Below are positions 1 to 9,509 of a DNA stretch of 64,000 bases, piece by piece (the stretch's first letter is position 1; every line of letters starts with the position of its first letter). Under the pieces are notes generated by a model that had not been told where the DNA came from, ran no database searches, and saw nothing but the letters and a program-made list of their open reading frames with translations. The stretch is from Paludibacter sp. (lineage in GTDB: Bacteria; Bacteroidota; Bacteroidia; Bacteroidales; Paludibacteraceae). The stretch is taken from NCBI GenBank assembly GCA_027450045.1, contig DAIDKM010000002.1, positions 1 to 64,000 on the forward strand, in the 5' to 3' direction. The position numbers and the translations under genes were made by a program.

Positions 1-2576
1 TGTCGAATATGCTTGTTAGCAGGATAAACGGGTTGAAGATTTGCTTCTTCATCAATAATTTTAATTCCAGTTAAACTCCGTCGATTAGCATCCCATTTCC
101 CATATACCGCAATTTCTTCATCAGCATTAATCAAATTCCCTATTGGAATTGAAAATTCTGTCGTCCCTACTAGGAACGAGATTGATCCGGCTGTTTTATC
201 AGTAACATTGTCAATGGTTTCCAAATTCCCAAGCTTTGCAATCACAGCATCGAAATCGGTCATGTACTCACCTACGACTTGTAAATTCAGTCTTTCTTTA
301 TTTGGAATATTTTTTTGCAAACGAACCGAACGAATTCCTGCAATAATTTCCTTGGCATATTCAAATTCGGAAATCAGTTTTTTGTTAACAGCAATTGTTT
401 TTGGTTGTAACTGAATCATAATACTTTCCCCGCTTTTACGGTCTTCCAGTGCTTGCCAAAGTTCTTCAGTGATAAATGGCATAAACGGATGCAATACTTT
501 CAACAACGAATCAAAGAAACCAAGAGTAGCTTCATAAGTCACTCGGTCAATTGGTTGTTGATAAGCTGGTTTCGCCATTTCCAGATACCAAGCCGAGAAT
601 TCGTCCCAAAACAATTTATAAACTGCCATTAATGCTTCTGATAAGCGATATTTGGAGAATAGATCATCAATTTCAAGCAATGTTTTTCCCAGTTGCGCTT
701 CGAACCATTTCACCGCCATGCGAGCCGATTCCGGTTGTTCAATGTCAGCTACCTCCCACCCTTTTACCAAGCGGAAAGCATTCCAGATTTTGTTGTTGAA
801 GTTCCGTCCTTGTTCGCACAGACTATCGTCGTATGGCAAATCGTTTCCGGCAGGCGAAGTCAGCAACATCCCCAAACGTACCGCATCAGCACCAAAATGA
901 GCAATCAAATCAAGCGGATCAGGCGAGTTTCCAAGCGATTTTGACATCTTACGTCCCAATTTATCGCGAACGATACCGGTTAGATAAACATTTCTGAAAG
1001 GCATTTCACCTTTGTATTCGTATCCGGCAATAATCATTCGTGCCACCCAAAAAAATAAAATTTCGGGTGCCGTAACCAAATCATTTGTAGGATAATAGTA
1101 ATTAATATCTTCGTTTTCAGGATTGTTAATGCCATCGAAAACAGAAATGGGCCATAACCACGACGAAAACCAGGTATCCAGCACATCTTCGTCCTGACGA
1201 AGAGTAAAACCTTCCTCAGCCTTTTCGAGGGAGGGGTGTTTGGCTATTGCAAGCTTACGAGCTTCTTCTTCATTTTGGGCTACCACATAACCCCAGCTTC
1301 CTCCTCCGGGGGGATTGAGGGAAGCTTCTATGTAATAAGCAGGAATGCGGTGTCCCCACCAAAGTTGTCGCGAAACACACCAGTCTTTCACGTTTTCCAT
1401 CCAATGGCGATAGGTGTTCTTGAATTTTGGGGGATAAAGTTTGATATCATCTTCCATCACCGCTTTCAATGCGGGCTTTGCCAACCCTTCCATTTTCACG
1501 AACCACTGCATCGAAAGTTTTGGCTCAATAACCGCATCGGTACGCTCTGAGAATCCGACTTTATTGGTATATGCCTCCACCTTTTCGAGTAATCCGGCAG
1601 CTTCCAGGTCTTTTTCAATTTGCTTGCGAACATCAAAACGATCCATTCCGGCATATTGGGCACCGTTTTCGTTCAACGTACCATTGTCATTAAAAATATC
1701 GATGGAAGGCAAATTGTATTTTTCTCCCAACATGTAATCGTTTACGTCGTGAGCCGGAGTCACTTTCAGGCAACCTGTCCCGAATTCAATATCTACATAT
1801 TCGTCTTCAATAACCGGAATTACCCTATTAATCAGCGGAACAATTACTTTTTTACCACGCAAATGAGCATTTTTCGGATCATTCGGATTGATGCACATTG
1901 CTGTATCGCCCATTATTGTTTCCGGACGAGTCGTTGCCACAACTGCAAATCCATCCTCCCCTTCAATTTTATATTTTAAATAGAACAACTTTCCTTGTTG
2001 CTCTTTAAAAATCACTTCTTCATCCGACAAAGCCGTCAATGCTTTCGGATCCCAGTTTACCATTCGCACACCACGGTAAATCAATCCTTTGTTATATAAG
2101 TCAATAAAAACTTTAATCACACTTTCCGAACGGGCTTCATCCATGGTGAATGCAGTTCTGTCCCAGTCGCACGAAGCACCAAGTCTTTTCAACTGCTCCA
2201 GAATAATGCCACCGTGTTTGTGCGTCCATTCCCAGGCATGTTCCAGAAATTCATCGCGGGTCAGGTCAGTTTTCTTGATTCCTTGGGCAGCTAGCTTTCC
2301 AACCACCTTAGCTTCGGTAGCAATGGAAGCATGATCGGTTCCGGGAACCCAACAAGCATTTTTACCCAGCATACGTGCCCTGCGAACTAAAATATCCTGA
2401 ATGGTATTGTTCAACATGTGCCCCATGTGTAACACACCGGTTACATTAGGCGGAGGAATAACGATGGTATAAGGCTCACGACCATCAGGTTTTGAGCTGA
2501 AAAAGCCATTGTCTAACCAGTATTGATACCATTTCGATTCTACTTCCGAAGGATTGTATTTGCTATCTAATTCCAT
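1..2576 (-). CDS. valS: Valyl-tRNA synthetase, 3' end outside window
   Basis: Class I aminoacyl-tRNA synthetase that charges tRNA-Val and edits mischarged Thr in a CP1 domain. About 858 codons are visible from ATG 2574-2576; the C-terminal end lies beyond base 1. The signature motifs are present: [13 protein letters not shown] (HIGH type, HMGH at about residues 50-53) and KMSKS at about 543-547 (bases 935-949), with GTDHAS and [10 protein letters not shown] between them. The start is supported by a promoter about 50 nt upstream. Odd feature: two palindromic stretches lie inside the reading frame at 1207-1241 and 1295-1326, reading EKAEEGFTL and [12 protein letters not shown], in the part between the [13 protein letters not shown] and [10 protein letters not shown] segments where homologues are usually shorter (from memory). 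Confidence 0.97.
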   Translation of the reverse strand, partial: MELDSKYNPSEVESKWYQYWLDNGFFSSKPDGREPYTIVIPPPNVTGVLHMGHMLNNTIQDILVRRARMLGKNACWVPGTDHASIATEAKVVGKLAAQGIKKTDLTRDEFLEHAWEWTHKHGGIILEQLKRLGASCDWDRTAFTMDEARSESVIKVFIDLYNKGLIYRGVRMVNWDPKALTALSDEEVIFKEQQGKLFYLKYKIEGEDGFAVVATTRPETIMGDTAMCINPNDPKNAHLRGKKVIVPLINRVIPVIEDEYVDIEFGTGCLKVTPAHDVNDYMLGEKYNLPSIDIFNDNGTLNENGAQYAGMDRFDVRKQIEKDLEAAGLLEKVEAYTNKVGFSERTDAVIEPKLSMQWFVKMEGLAKPALKAVMEDDIKLYPPKFKNTYRHWMENVKDWCVSRQLWWGHRIPAYYIEASLNPPGGGSWGYVVAQNEEEARKLAIAKHPSLEKAEEGFTLRQDEDVLDTWFSSWLWPISVFDGINNPENEDINYYYPTNDLVTAPEILFFWVARMIIAGYEYKGEMPFRNVYLTGIVRDKLGRKMSKSLGNSPDPLDLIAHFGADAVRLGMLLTSPAGNDLPYDDSLCEQGRNFNNKIWNAFRLVKGWEVADIEQPESARMAVKWFEAQLGKTLLEIDDLFSKYRLSEALMAVYKLFWDEFSAWYLEMAKPAYQQPIDRVTYEATLGFFDSLLKVLHPFMPFITEELWQALEDRKSGESIMIQLQPKTIAVNKKLISEFEYAKEIIAGIRSVRLQKNIPNKERLNLQVVGEYMTDFDAVIAKLGNLETIDNVTDKTAGSISFLVGTTEFSIPIGNLINADEEIAVYGKWDANRRSLTGIKIIDEEANLQPVYPANKHIR
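1207..1241. repeat. Imperfect palindrome inside valS
   Basis: AAACCTTCCTC at 1207-1217 faces GAGGGAGGGGTGTTT at 1227-1241, giving about ten pairs with G-T wobbles. It resembles the short CT/GA-rich palindromic repeats scattered in intergenic DNA of many Bacteroidota (from memory), here lying within the valS reading frame without breaking it. Confidence 0.45.
1295..1326. repeat. Palindrome inside valS (7-bp arms, C/G-rich core)
   Basis: AGCTTCC at 1295-1301 pairs perfectly with GGAAGCT at 1320-1326, and the core can extend the stem by TCC/GGA pairs. On the coding strand it encodes [12 protein letters not shown], a proline/glycine-rich stretch unlike its surroundings. It looks like a small palindromic element inserted in frame. 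Confidence 0.55.
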
Positions 2577-2624
2577 GAAATATGATAAGTTATGAGACAC
2601 AATGGTCGTTGATAATTTGGAATA

Positions 2625-2653
2625 CAAAATTAGCGAAAATATCCGAACCCAAC
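2625..2653 (-). promoter_or_regulatory. Promoter of valS
   Basis: On the minus strand a TAATTTTG box (2625-2632) fits the Bacteroidota -7 consensus TAnnTTTG. A GTTG (2650-2653) lies 17 nt upstream as a possible -33 element. The valS ATG follows about 48 nt downstream. Confidence 0.6.
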
Positions 2654-2764
2654 ATCCATTCGTCATAACAGCTACATGAGCGCACTTTCAAACAAAAACA
2701 GTTTCATCTGCTTGATTTCTCAATAAAATAATGATAGTCTTAACTCATTGCGAGATATTGTCTC

Positions 2765-2807
2765 AAAAAAAATCAATCCCCCTGTCACAAGGACAAGGAG
2801 ATTGATT
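2765..2807 (-). terminator. Rho-independent terminator of the HtrA gene
   Basis: On the minus strand AATCAATC (2800-2807) pairs with GATTGATT (2771-2778), with further inner GTC/GAC pairing, followed directly by a run of eight T. It sits about 40 nt after the stop of the HtrA protease gene. The rest of 2577-2847 holds the valS promoter and nothing else recognised. Confidence 0.85.
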
Positions 2808-2847
2808 GACAATGACAGATAAAAGTCTGTAAAGAACAAGTACACCC

Positions 2848-4335
2848 TTATTTTGACATATCAATGGCATAATAAGCCACCTCTCCGTTAGGATAAACGC
2901 CGGTAATGAAAAGCCCGTGATCTCGTGAAGATCCGTTGTTGATGTTTTTTACAATGTCCTGAAGTTCAGAAATTGAATGTACCGGTTGGTTGTTGATCTT
3001 GACAATAATCAATCCTTTTTTCACGCCGGCTACAGCTAACATACTTTTTTCTTGAAGACCGACCACTTGCACACCACCTGAAAGATTCAATTGTTGTTTC
3101 AACGTGTTGTTGATTTCTTCAAATGAAGCACCTAATTCTTCAATACCTTTGTTTTTGACTAATTTAGTACCTCCTGACGCATTGCGCAAAGTAACTTCTA
3201 CCGTTTTATCCTTGCCGTCACGATTGTAAGTGACGCTAACTTTGTCGCCCGGATGGAAACGACTAATCTGATCTTGTAATTCAGCAACCGATTTTGTTGC
3301 GACATCATTCACCTTTACAATAACATCACCTTCTTTAATGCCTGCATCCATAGCAGCGCTTTGATCGGAGACGCCGGCGACATAAGCTCCTTCAAGCGTT
3401 TTCAAATCTTTTTGTTTAGCAAAGTCAGCCGTAATGTCGTGAATCGTTACCCCTAAAATAGCACGTTGCACAACCCCGTATTTTTTCAAATCAGCCACAA
3501 CTTTGCTGACAATACTTACCGGTATGGCAAACCCATATCCATCATACGTGCCGGTTTCAGATGCAATGGCGGTGTTGATACCTACTAATTGGCCACGCGT
3601 ATCAACTAATGCCCCTCCACTATTTCCGGGATTAATTGCAGCATCTGTCTGAATAAACGATTCAATAGGCATCTTTGAGGAAATAATGTTGATATTCCGG
3701 CCTTTGGCGCTCACAATTCCTGCCGTCACCGTTGAAGTCAGATTAAACGGATTTCCAACAGCCAAAACCCACTGCCCAACCTTCAGGTTATCCGAATTGC
3801 CAAAAACAATGGTGGGAAGATTTTTAGCATCAATTTTCAGTAATGCCAAATCGGTATTTGGATCTGTTCCAACAACCGTGGCATCAAAGGTGCGCTTGTC
3901 ATTAAGTACCACCTGAATGTTAGTTGCACCATTAATCACGTGATTATTCGTCACAATATATCCATCGGTCGAAATAATCACACCTGATCCGCTGGCCATT
4001 TCAGGACCCATTTGACGTGGAGCGTTATTCATATTAGGTCCAAAGAAGAAATTGAAAAACGGATCCTGTTGCATGCCATTGCCCATCTCTTGAGGCGAAG
4101 GATTTATTTTTGTCATTACGTGCACTACCGCATTCACCGTGTTAGCGGCTGCTACTGTAAAATCAGGACCACCACCATTTTTATCAGAGGTCACATAATC
4201 CACATTTGAAATAGGAGTTTGAATAAACCCTCCGGGAGCAACAATCGTTTTTTCATGCGATACTGTTTGAGTAGCGGCATTGGCTGAAATAAAACCACCA
4301 AACAAAAGAATTACACTTACTGCTTTCATTTTCAT
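2848..4335 (-). CDS. htrA: Periplasmic Do/HtrA (DegP/DegQ) serine protease
   Basis: Trypsin-like periplasmic protease/chaperone for misfolded envelope proteins. I chose ATG 4333-4335 (495 aa) because it opens a signal peptide (MKMKAVSVILLFGG... ending near ANAA); the frame stays open to 4404 but those extra residues are not signal-like. The catalytic triad is visible: His132 in VTNNHV, Asp162 in NTDLALLKID, Ser239 in NPGNSGGAL. Two PDZ domains follow: the first carries VAGVSDQSAAMDAGIKEGDVI, the second GGVQVVGL...GVKKGLIIVKIN. A flexible MGNGMQQDPFFNFFFG loop precedes the His. It is a single-gene unit ending at a strong terminator; nothing in the sequence identifies its regulator. Confidence 0.96.
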   Translation of the reverse strand: MKMKAVSVILLFGGFISANAATQTVSHEKTIVAPGGFIQTPISNVDYVTSDKNGGGPDFTVAAANTVNAVVHVMTKINPSPQEMGNGMQQDPFFNFFFGPNMNNAPRQMGPEMASGSGVIISTDGYIVTNNHVINGATNIQVVLNDKRTFDATVVGTDPNTDLALLKIDAKNLPTIVFGNSDNLKVGQWVLAVGNPFNLTSTVTAGIVSAKGRNINIISSKMPIESFIQTDAAINPGNSGGALVDTRGQLVGINTAIASETGTYDGYGFAIPVSIVSKVVADLKKYGVVQRAILGVTIHDITADFAKQKDLKTLEGAYVAGVSDQSAAMDAGIKEGDVIVKVNDVATKSVAELQDQISRFHPGDKVSVTYNRDGKDKTVEVTLRNASGGTKLVKNKGIEELGASFEEINNTLKQQLNLSGGVQVVGLQEKSMLAVAGVKKGLIIVKINNQPVHSISELQDIVKNINNGSSRDHGLFITGVYPNGEVAYYAIDMSK

Positions 4336-4404
4336 AAGTCTACATGTTTTTGAGTGAATAATTGAACTTCGAATTAACTTAAAATCGTGGGCAAATATCA
4401 CCAT

Positions 4405-4755
4405 AAAAAAGAAGATATGATTCTCTTTTCATGCTAAATATTGTTGGCTTTCGTCTCATTTAACAATTCGATTTTGGGATTTAGAGGTTCTTGCTACTCT
4501 CGAAGACGAAATGTTAAATTGGGGAAAGCGTTGGTGCTATCAAACTGAATTGAAGTGCTACACGTAATTTTCGGGTTTGACAAACATAACAACAAAAATT
4601 CATTTGAAGATAAAGTTGCCAATTGATTATTTGTCCCGCCTGCTTTGGAATTCAACAAAACAGGTAAGTATTCACTCTACACCTGACCATAAAAAGCGTT
4701 TGTTTTATCGGACTTTCTTTGGCATTGATTCGCAATTGCTTCTCTGCTTGTTTTT
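4405..4755. other. Intergenic DNA without a recognised gene
   Basis: Upstream of the HtrA gene. Short open frames here have no recognisable family, no signal peptide and no promoter. I see no element other than the 11-bp array that begins at 4756. Confidence 0.5.
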
Positions 4756-4854
4756 AGATAATACATAGATAATACTTATACAATACATATATAACACTTA
4801 TATGATACTTATTTATATAGATATGTATTATGTATGTTATATGTATGTATCAGA
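4756..4854 (+). repeat. 11-bp phased AT-rich array, nine units
   Basis: Nine consecutive 11-nt units run from 4756 to 4854. The first five are clear: AGATAATACAT, AGATAATACTT, ATACAATACAT, ATATAACACTT, ATATGATACTT. The last four are diverged (ATTTATATAGA, TATGTATTATG, TATGTTATATG, TATGTATCAGA). An 11-nt period cannot preserve a reading frame but keeps the motif on one face of the DNA helix. Confidence 0.75.
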
Positions 4855-5099
4855 AATGTTTATTATTCATTTTATATATGACCAAATTGCGATGAAGCAT
4901 TGGAGGGGATGTGCAGAAAGCAGAAGGTATCTATGCAGGCAAAACGATACAGGCCTTAATACTCTGGATTTTGAATACTTCTTAAGTAACCCAATTTCAG
5001 GATGAGAAAGTCGCAGGCAGCGCGTTATTCCAACCCTTTTTATGCAATCGAAAATAATTGTTCAGGACAAAGAGTGTATGCAGTGTTATTGAAATGAAC

Positions 5100-5107
5100 T
5101 ATCTTTG
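5100..5107 (+). promoter_or_regulatory. -7 box of the RNase P RNA promoter
   Basis: TATCTTTG fits the Bacteroidota -7 consensus and lies 7 nt before the first base of the P1 helix of rnpB at about 5115, exactly where a transcription start is expected. No clear TTTG is seen at -33. Confidence 0.7.
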
Positions 5108-5114
5108 TCGTTAG

Positions 5115-5466
5115 AAAGCAGGTCGGCTTGTCGCTTCGCTCGTCGAAGAGGAAAGTCCGGGCAACGCAGAGCGCCATATTTCCTAACGGGAAGCTGTTCG
5201 CGAGGGCAGAGTAACGTAACAGAAAAGAACCGTCTCGCTTTGGCGGGATAAGGGTGAAAAGGTGGGGTAAGAGCCTACCGGTGCTAATGGCAACATTGGC
5301 AGCCGTACGTCTTATGGGTTGTAAGGCCATGTAAACCAACGATTGAGGATTGCTCGTCCGATGTTGGAGGGTAGGCCGCACGAGGTTGTTGGCAACAACA
5401 ATCCCAGATAAATGACAAGCATTCCGCTTGTCGGAAAACAGAACCCGGCTTATAGACCTGCTTTTT
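5115..5466 (+). ncRNA. rnpB: RNase P RNA (catalytic subunit)
   Basis: Ribozyme that matures the 5' ends of pre-tRNAs with the RnpA protein. The 5' AAAGCAGGTC pairs with 3' GACCTGCTTT as helix P1. The conserved core is recognisable: GAGGAAAGTCCGGGC (CR-I) near 5146-5161, CAGAGTAACG and AGGGTGAAAAGGTGGGGTAAGAGC in the middle, and ACAGAACCCGGCTTATAGACCTGC at the 3' end. The length of about 352 nt is normal for the bacterial A type. T-rich sequence follows P1. Two minus-strand open frames across this gene are antisense artefacts. Confidence 0.96.
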
Positions 5467-5539
5467 ATTATGCACTTATTCGATGCTCAACTATCATAAA
5501 AATTGACTTGCAACCAAACATTTTTGATTCTCAAATCCA

Positions 5540-7141
5540 ATGAAACAATTTCTTTTTTCGCTCTTTTTGTTGTCATTTTTGACTTCTGCTCACGCCCAGT
5601 CACAATTCTCGCTTAACGACAACAGTGCAAAATTAGTTTACACACTCAATGCCATCAATGCTTTATATGTAAGTAAAGTGGATGAGAAAAAGTTAGTTGC
5701 CAGCGCCATCGTCGGGATGTTGAACGACTTGGATCCTCATTCTGTTTACATTCCCAAAGATGAAGTGGAGCAGATGAATGAACCGTTAGAAGGTTCGTTT
5801 GAAGGTGTTGGTATTCAGTTTCAAATGTTGGAAGATACACTTTACGTTGTACAAACCATATCAGGATGCCCTGCAGCAAAAGTTGGCGTGCTCCCAGGCG
5901 ATCGTATCATTTATATACAAGATACGTTGGTTGCAGGCGTCAAAATGCAAAACTCTAACATTATTAAACGACTTCGAGGACCGCATGGTACTATTGTGAA
6001 CGTAAAGATTCTTCGTCGCGGCGTGCCTTCTTTGATTGATTTTAGCATTACACGCGATAAAATACCTCTCTACAGTGTTGATGCCTCATACATGTTAGGT
6101 CCACAAACCGGATATATTAAGATTAACAGCTTTGGAGCTACCACATTCAAAGAATTTCAAGAAGCATTCAATAAGCTGAAAACGCAAGGGATGAAAGATT
6201 TAGTGATTGATTTGCAGGGGAACGGTGGAGGTTATTTGAATGCCGCCATTGATTTAGCCAATGAATTTCTGCAAAAAGGGGAGGAAATTGTTCATACCAA
6301 AGGATTACATCAACCGCGTACTGACAGTTATGCCACCGGTAGCGGCGATTTTGAACATGGAAAGTTGATTGTACTTATTGATGAGTACTCGGCTTCGGCA
6401 AGTGAAATTTTTACGGGCGCCATGCAAGATTGGGACAGAGCTTTAATCGTTGGACGACGTTCTTTTGGAAAGGGTCTTGTACAACGTCCTGTGATGCTGC
6501 CCGATGGCTCCATGTTGCGTTTGACAACTGCTCATTATTACACGCCTTCAGGTCGTTGCATTCAGAAACCTTATTCGGATGGTTTTGTGAAATATGATGA
6601 AGACATTCTGACTCGTTACAAACGTGGTGAATTTCAACATGCCGACAGCATTCATTTTGCTGATTCATTAAAATATAAAACGCTTCGTTTAGGTCGCACG
6701 GTATATGGTGGAGGCGGCATTATGCCTGATGTTTTTGTTCCTTTAGATACGATCACTTTCACCAATTATCTTCGTAATATTATTGCAAAAGGCATTGTAA
6801 ACAAAATCATCATGCAATACATTGATGCCAATCGTGTTCAATTACATAAACAATATCCTGCCTTTGATGGCTTTGTAGCAAACTACACCATTCCCGAAAC
6901 TGTTTTGAAGGACATCATCACCTCAGCGACAGCCGAAAAGATTCCATTCAATGAGAAACAATATCAACTGTCGAAACCACTTTTAGAAGTGCAACTAAAA
7001 GCCCTTATAGCAAACGATTTATGGGATAGAACCGCCTATTATCGGATTATGAATACTGATAATGAAATTGTGCAGAAGGCAATCCGTATTTTGCAACAAC
7101 CAGGAGAATACAATCGTCTATTGAACGCAAAAGGAGATTGA
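5540..7141 (+). CDS. C-terminal processing peptidase, S41 family
   Basis: Periplasmic serine protease of the CtpA/Prc family, 533 aa. A signal peptide (MKQFLFSLFLLSFLTSAHAQ) is followed by the S41 N-terminal region (DPHSVYIPKDE), a PDZ domain (LEGSFEGVGIQFQ to about residue 165) and the protease core. The Ser/Lys dyad is visible at Ser286 in EYSASASE and Lys311 in RRSFGKGLVQ, with the family's usual 25-residue spacing. A C-terminal region of about 150 residues is typical of Bacteroidota members. It stands 73 nt after rnpB and 62 nt before cysE, so co-transcription with cysE is possible. The natural substrate cannot be told from sequence. Confidence 0.94.
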   Translation: MKQFLFSLFLLSFLTSAHAQSQFSLNDNSAKLVYTLNAINALYVSKVDEKKLVASAIVGMLNDLDPHSVYIPKDEVEQMNEPLEGSFEGVGIQFQMLEDTLYVVQTISGCPAAKVGVLPGDRIIYIQDTLVAGVKMQNSNIIKRLRGPHGTIVNVKILRRGVPSLIDFSITRDKIPLYSVDASYMLGPQTGYIKINSFGATTFKEFQEAFNKLKTQGMKDLVIDLQGNGGGYLNAAIDLANEFLQKGEEIVHTKGLHQPRTDSYATGSGDFEHGKLIVLIDEYSASASEIFTGAMQDWDRALIVGRRSFGKGLVQRPVMLPDGSMLRLTTAHYYTPSGRCIQKPYSDGFVKYDEDILTRYKRGEFQHADSIHFADSLKYKTLRLGRTVYGGGGIMPDVFVPLDTITFTNYLRNIIAKGIVNKIIMQYIDANRVQLHKQYPAFDGFVANYTIPETVLKDIITSATAEKIPFNEKQYQLSKPLLEVQLKALIANDLWDRTAYYRIMNTDNEIVQKAIRILQQPGEYNRLLNAKGD

Positions 7142-7203
7142 TGATCTTTCTGTGAAACATAAAGATCAAGGTAGAGATTGACGACTGATCAAAAACAAAC
7201 GAC

Positions 7204-8076
7204 ATGATTCATTCCGAAATTATCACAGAAGCTATTCATAAACTCTCTGATTATAAGAGTTTCAAAGTATTGTGCCACCAGCAGCATGAAGGTACCCCCA
7301 TGCCATCTACAGCTACTTTGGAAGAGATTGTGCTGTTATCTCGTTCCATCATATTTCCGGGCTATTTTGGGCACTCCGCTGTTGACAGAACCACTATCAA
7401 ATACCATATTGGTATGGAGGTTGAACGCCTCTATCATCTTCTTTCCGAACAAATCATGGCAGGTCTCTGTTTCTCATGTTCATCGCCGCCACCCATGGAA
7501 CACGCTGCCTCTATTGCGGCAACATTCATTGAACGATTACCGCAGCTACGGCAATTATTGGCCGATGATGTCATAGCAACCTTTACAGGCGATCCGGCAT
7601 CCAAAAGCTATGGTGAAGTGATATTTTGCTATCCTGCTATTCGTGCTATTTCCAATTATCGTGTTGCACACGAATTGCTTACTCTGGGAGTTCCTCTGAT
7701 TCCACGCATCATCAGTGAATTAGCACATTCAGAAACCGGCATTGATATTCATCCGGGCGCAGTCATTGGTCGCTCATTTTTTATTGATCATGGCACCGGC
7801 GTAGTCATTGGCGAAACATCCATCATTGGCAATCACGTCAGAATATATCAGGGAGTAACTCTCGGAGCTAAAAGTTTCCCTCTCGATGACCAAGGGAATC
7901 CCATCAAAGGCATTGCGCGCCACCCTATAATTGAAGACGACGTGATTATCTATTCTAATTCCACCATTTTGGGCAGGATCACCATTGGAAAAGGGGCAGT
8001 GATTGGAGGCAATATTTGGGTAGATACTGACATTGAACCCGGAGCTAAAATTGTTCAGGCTTCAGGGAATAAATAG
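7204..8076 (+). CDS. cysE: Serine O-acetyltransferase
   Basis: Transfers acetyl from acetyl-CoA to L-serine, giving O-acetylserine, the first step of cysteine synthesis. The 290-aa protein has the long helical N-terminal domain and then a left-handed beta-helix of hexapeptide repeats with family motifs GIDIHPGAVIGRSFFIDHGTG, VVIGETSIIGNHVRIYQGVT and LGAKSF. It lacks a long C-terminal tail but ends in the usual GGNIWV segment. Its last 32 nt overlap the convergent DUF354 gene. No cysK lies in the window. Confidence 0.95.
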   Translation: MIHSEIITEAIHKLSDYKSFKVLCHQQHEGTPMPSTATLEEIVLLSRSIIFPGYFGHSAVDRTTIKYHIGMEVERLYHLLSEQIMAGLCFSCSSPPPMEHAASIAATFIERLPQLRQLLADDVIATFTGDPASKSYGEVIFCYPAIRAISNYRVAHELLTLGVPLIPRIISELAHSETGIDIHPGAVIGRSFFIDHGTGVVIGETSIIGNHVRIYQGVTLGAKSFPLDDQGNPIKGIARHPIIEDDVIIYSNSTILGRITIGKGAVIGGNIWVDTDIEPGAKIVQASGNK

Positions 8077-9175
8077 CAGACAATTGATTAGCCAACATGA
8101 ATCGATTGGATGCATCGTGCATAGCATGAGTCACATAATAATCCTCCACAAACCACGCAACAAACAGCGCCACATCCATTTTATCCTCCAACATTTTCTC
8201 TTTTCGCGACAGAAACATATCATGCAAAGAATCAATCGAGAGCCACTCATCGAGATGTTTCAAAAGCAGTTCCACAGAATGAGTGGGGACTCCTTTCGTC
8301 AATTGATACGTATGTTCCAACTCTTCCAACACACTAATCTTTCCTGCAAAATCGCTGTAACGAATGGACGGCACTCCTAAAACAGATGCTTCCACTGACA
8401 TACTTTGGCTATCTGAAATTAGTAAGGTAGCGCCTGCGAGTATATGATGTAATTGTGCCGGATGTATGCGCAATTTATAAGGTAACAACGCTGGACATAG
8501 TGTCGTTTCGGAATTTATCCAAACTTTCAATCCATGCTGCTCACATCTCGAAATAATTCCATGCACAACTTCCAACGAAAGGCCATGAATACCTTTATCG
8601 TGATATGCATTCAAAGCTGAAAGACGCACTAAACAATAAGGATCGTCACCAACTGTTGAAGTAATTATCTGAGAATCGGTAGAAAACCTGTTGGGATGCA
8701 AAGCTGACAACTTCATATAGCCATTATATCCCACTTTTTTCTTCTCCCACCTTCCCACTTTGCAGACAAAAGGAGTTAATATCACATGGGTCAACGGATA
8801 AGTAAGCATTGCCAACGATTTCACCACATTAAAATCATCTTCCAACGTCGTAATACTCCTCGCCTGCAAAACACGGGCAACGATCGGCAGCGAAGCATCA
8901 GAGCCAATCAGAATATCGGGGTGGAAATGACGCATTTGAAAATAGAGACGAACAACACGTTTCAACAAGGCATAAAAAATGGCAATCGAACCACGATTTC
9001 TTCCTTCAGGAAGAATATTCACATAATGAACATCATCGTGCACCAATAAATCTTCTAAAATATCTTTCGACCGAATTACCACTTGTACTCGATGCCCTCT
9101 CTTTGACCATATTTTTATAGGATGTTTGAAGAAGTAATACTGTGAAGGATGTCCTAAATAAACGGCAATATTCAT
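8045..9175 (-). CDS. DUF354 family protein (glycosyltransferase-B-like fold)
   Basis: 376 aa, matching the DUF354 family, which is distantly related to UDP-GlcNAc 2-epimerases and GT-B glycosyltransferases; its reaction is not established. Recognisable pieces are the N-terminal MNIAVYLGHPSQYYFFK with KHRGH-like IWSKRGHRVQVVIRSKD, the PDILIGSD segment, and the C-terminal nucleotide-binding-like part (LLISDSQSMSVEASVLGVPSIRYSDF). In other genomes DUF354 genes often sit among surface-polysaccharide genes; here it stands alone. Its 3' end overlaps cysE by 32 nt tail to tail, with no terminator between them. Confidence 0.85.
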   Translation of the reverse strand: MNIAVYLGHPSQYYFFKHPIKIWSKRGHRVQVVIRSKDILEDLLVHDDVHYVNILPEGRNRGSIAIFYALLKRVVRLYFQMRHFHPDILIGSDASLPIVARVLQARSITTLEDDFNVVKSLAMLTYPLTHVILTPFVCKVGRWEKKKVGYNGYMKLSALHPNRFSTDSQIITSTVGDDPYCLVRLSALNAYHDKGIHGLSLEVVHGIISRCEQHGLKVWINSETTLCPALLPYKLRIHPAQLHHILAGATLLISDSQSMSVEASVLGVPSIRYSDFAGKISVLEELEHTYQLTKGVPTHSVELLLKHLDEWLSIDSLHDMFLSRKEKMLEDKMDVALFVAWFVEDYYVTHAMHDASNRFMLANQLSAIYSLKPEQF

Positions 9176-9200
9176 ACGTTTATTTTATTTTTCTACACTA

Positions 9201-9268
9201 AGGATGTATGAAACTCGCAAATAATCATCTCGTCCTTGGTTTAATCCTGATTTAATGCTCGTTTTATA
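9201..9268 (+). repeat. Dispersed intergenic repeat, copy 1
   Basis: About 65 nt are closely similar to 53024-53088. Shared blocks include GAACTCGCAAAT, a TCATC/TCGTC core, TAATCCTG/TAACCCTG and TTAATGC. The repeat contains a minimal open frame, ATG at 9208 to TAA at 9255, that would encode MKLANNHLVLGLILI. The rest of 9176-9509 shows no gene. Confidence 0.7.
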
Positions 9269-9509
9269 GTAAAAAGTTGGTCGGAACAAAGTGATAGGAA
9301 TAAGAAACTTTCAACGAGAAAAAGCAGAATGACTATAAAATCCAATACAAAGATAGTATTTCTTGTTCAATATACAACTTAGATAAAGTTTTAACAAATA
9401 AAACAAATAGAAGATGGCAATGCGGAAAAATTTATTCTTTTCCACATTGAACAAATCAGAATAATCATTCGTGCAGTGTCTGTAAAGTTATTGAAACCAC
9501 CCTTACGAA

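Noticed and set aside
4802-5005. 67-codon frame starting inside the 11-bp array
   Set aside because: Its N-terminus is simply the translated repeat; no family, no supporting signals.
5040-5475. Two minus-strand open frames (113 and 63 codons) across the RNase P RNA
   Set aside because: They are antisense to conserved rnpB structure; frames of this kind are a common annotation artefact at rnpB.
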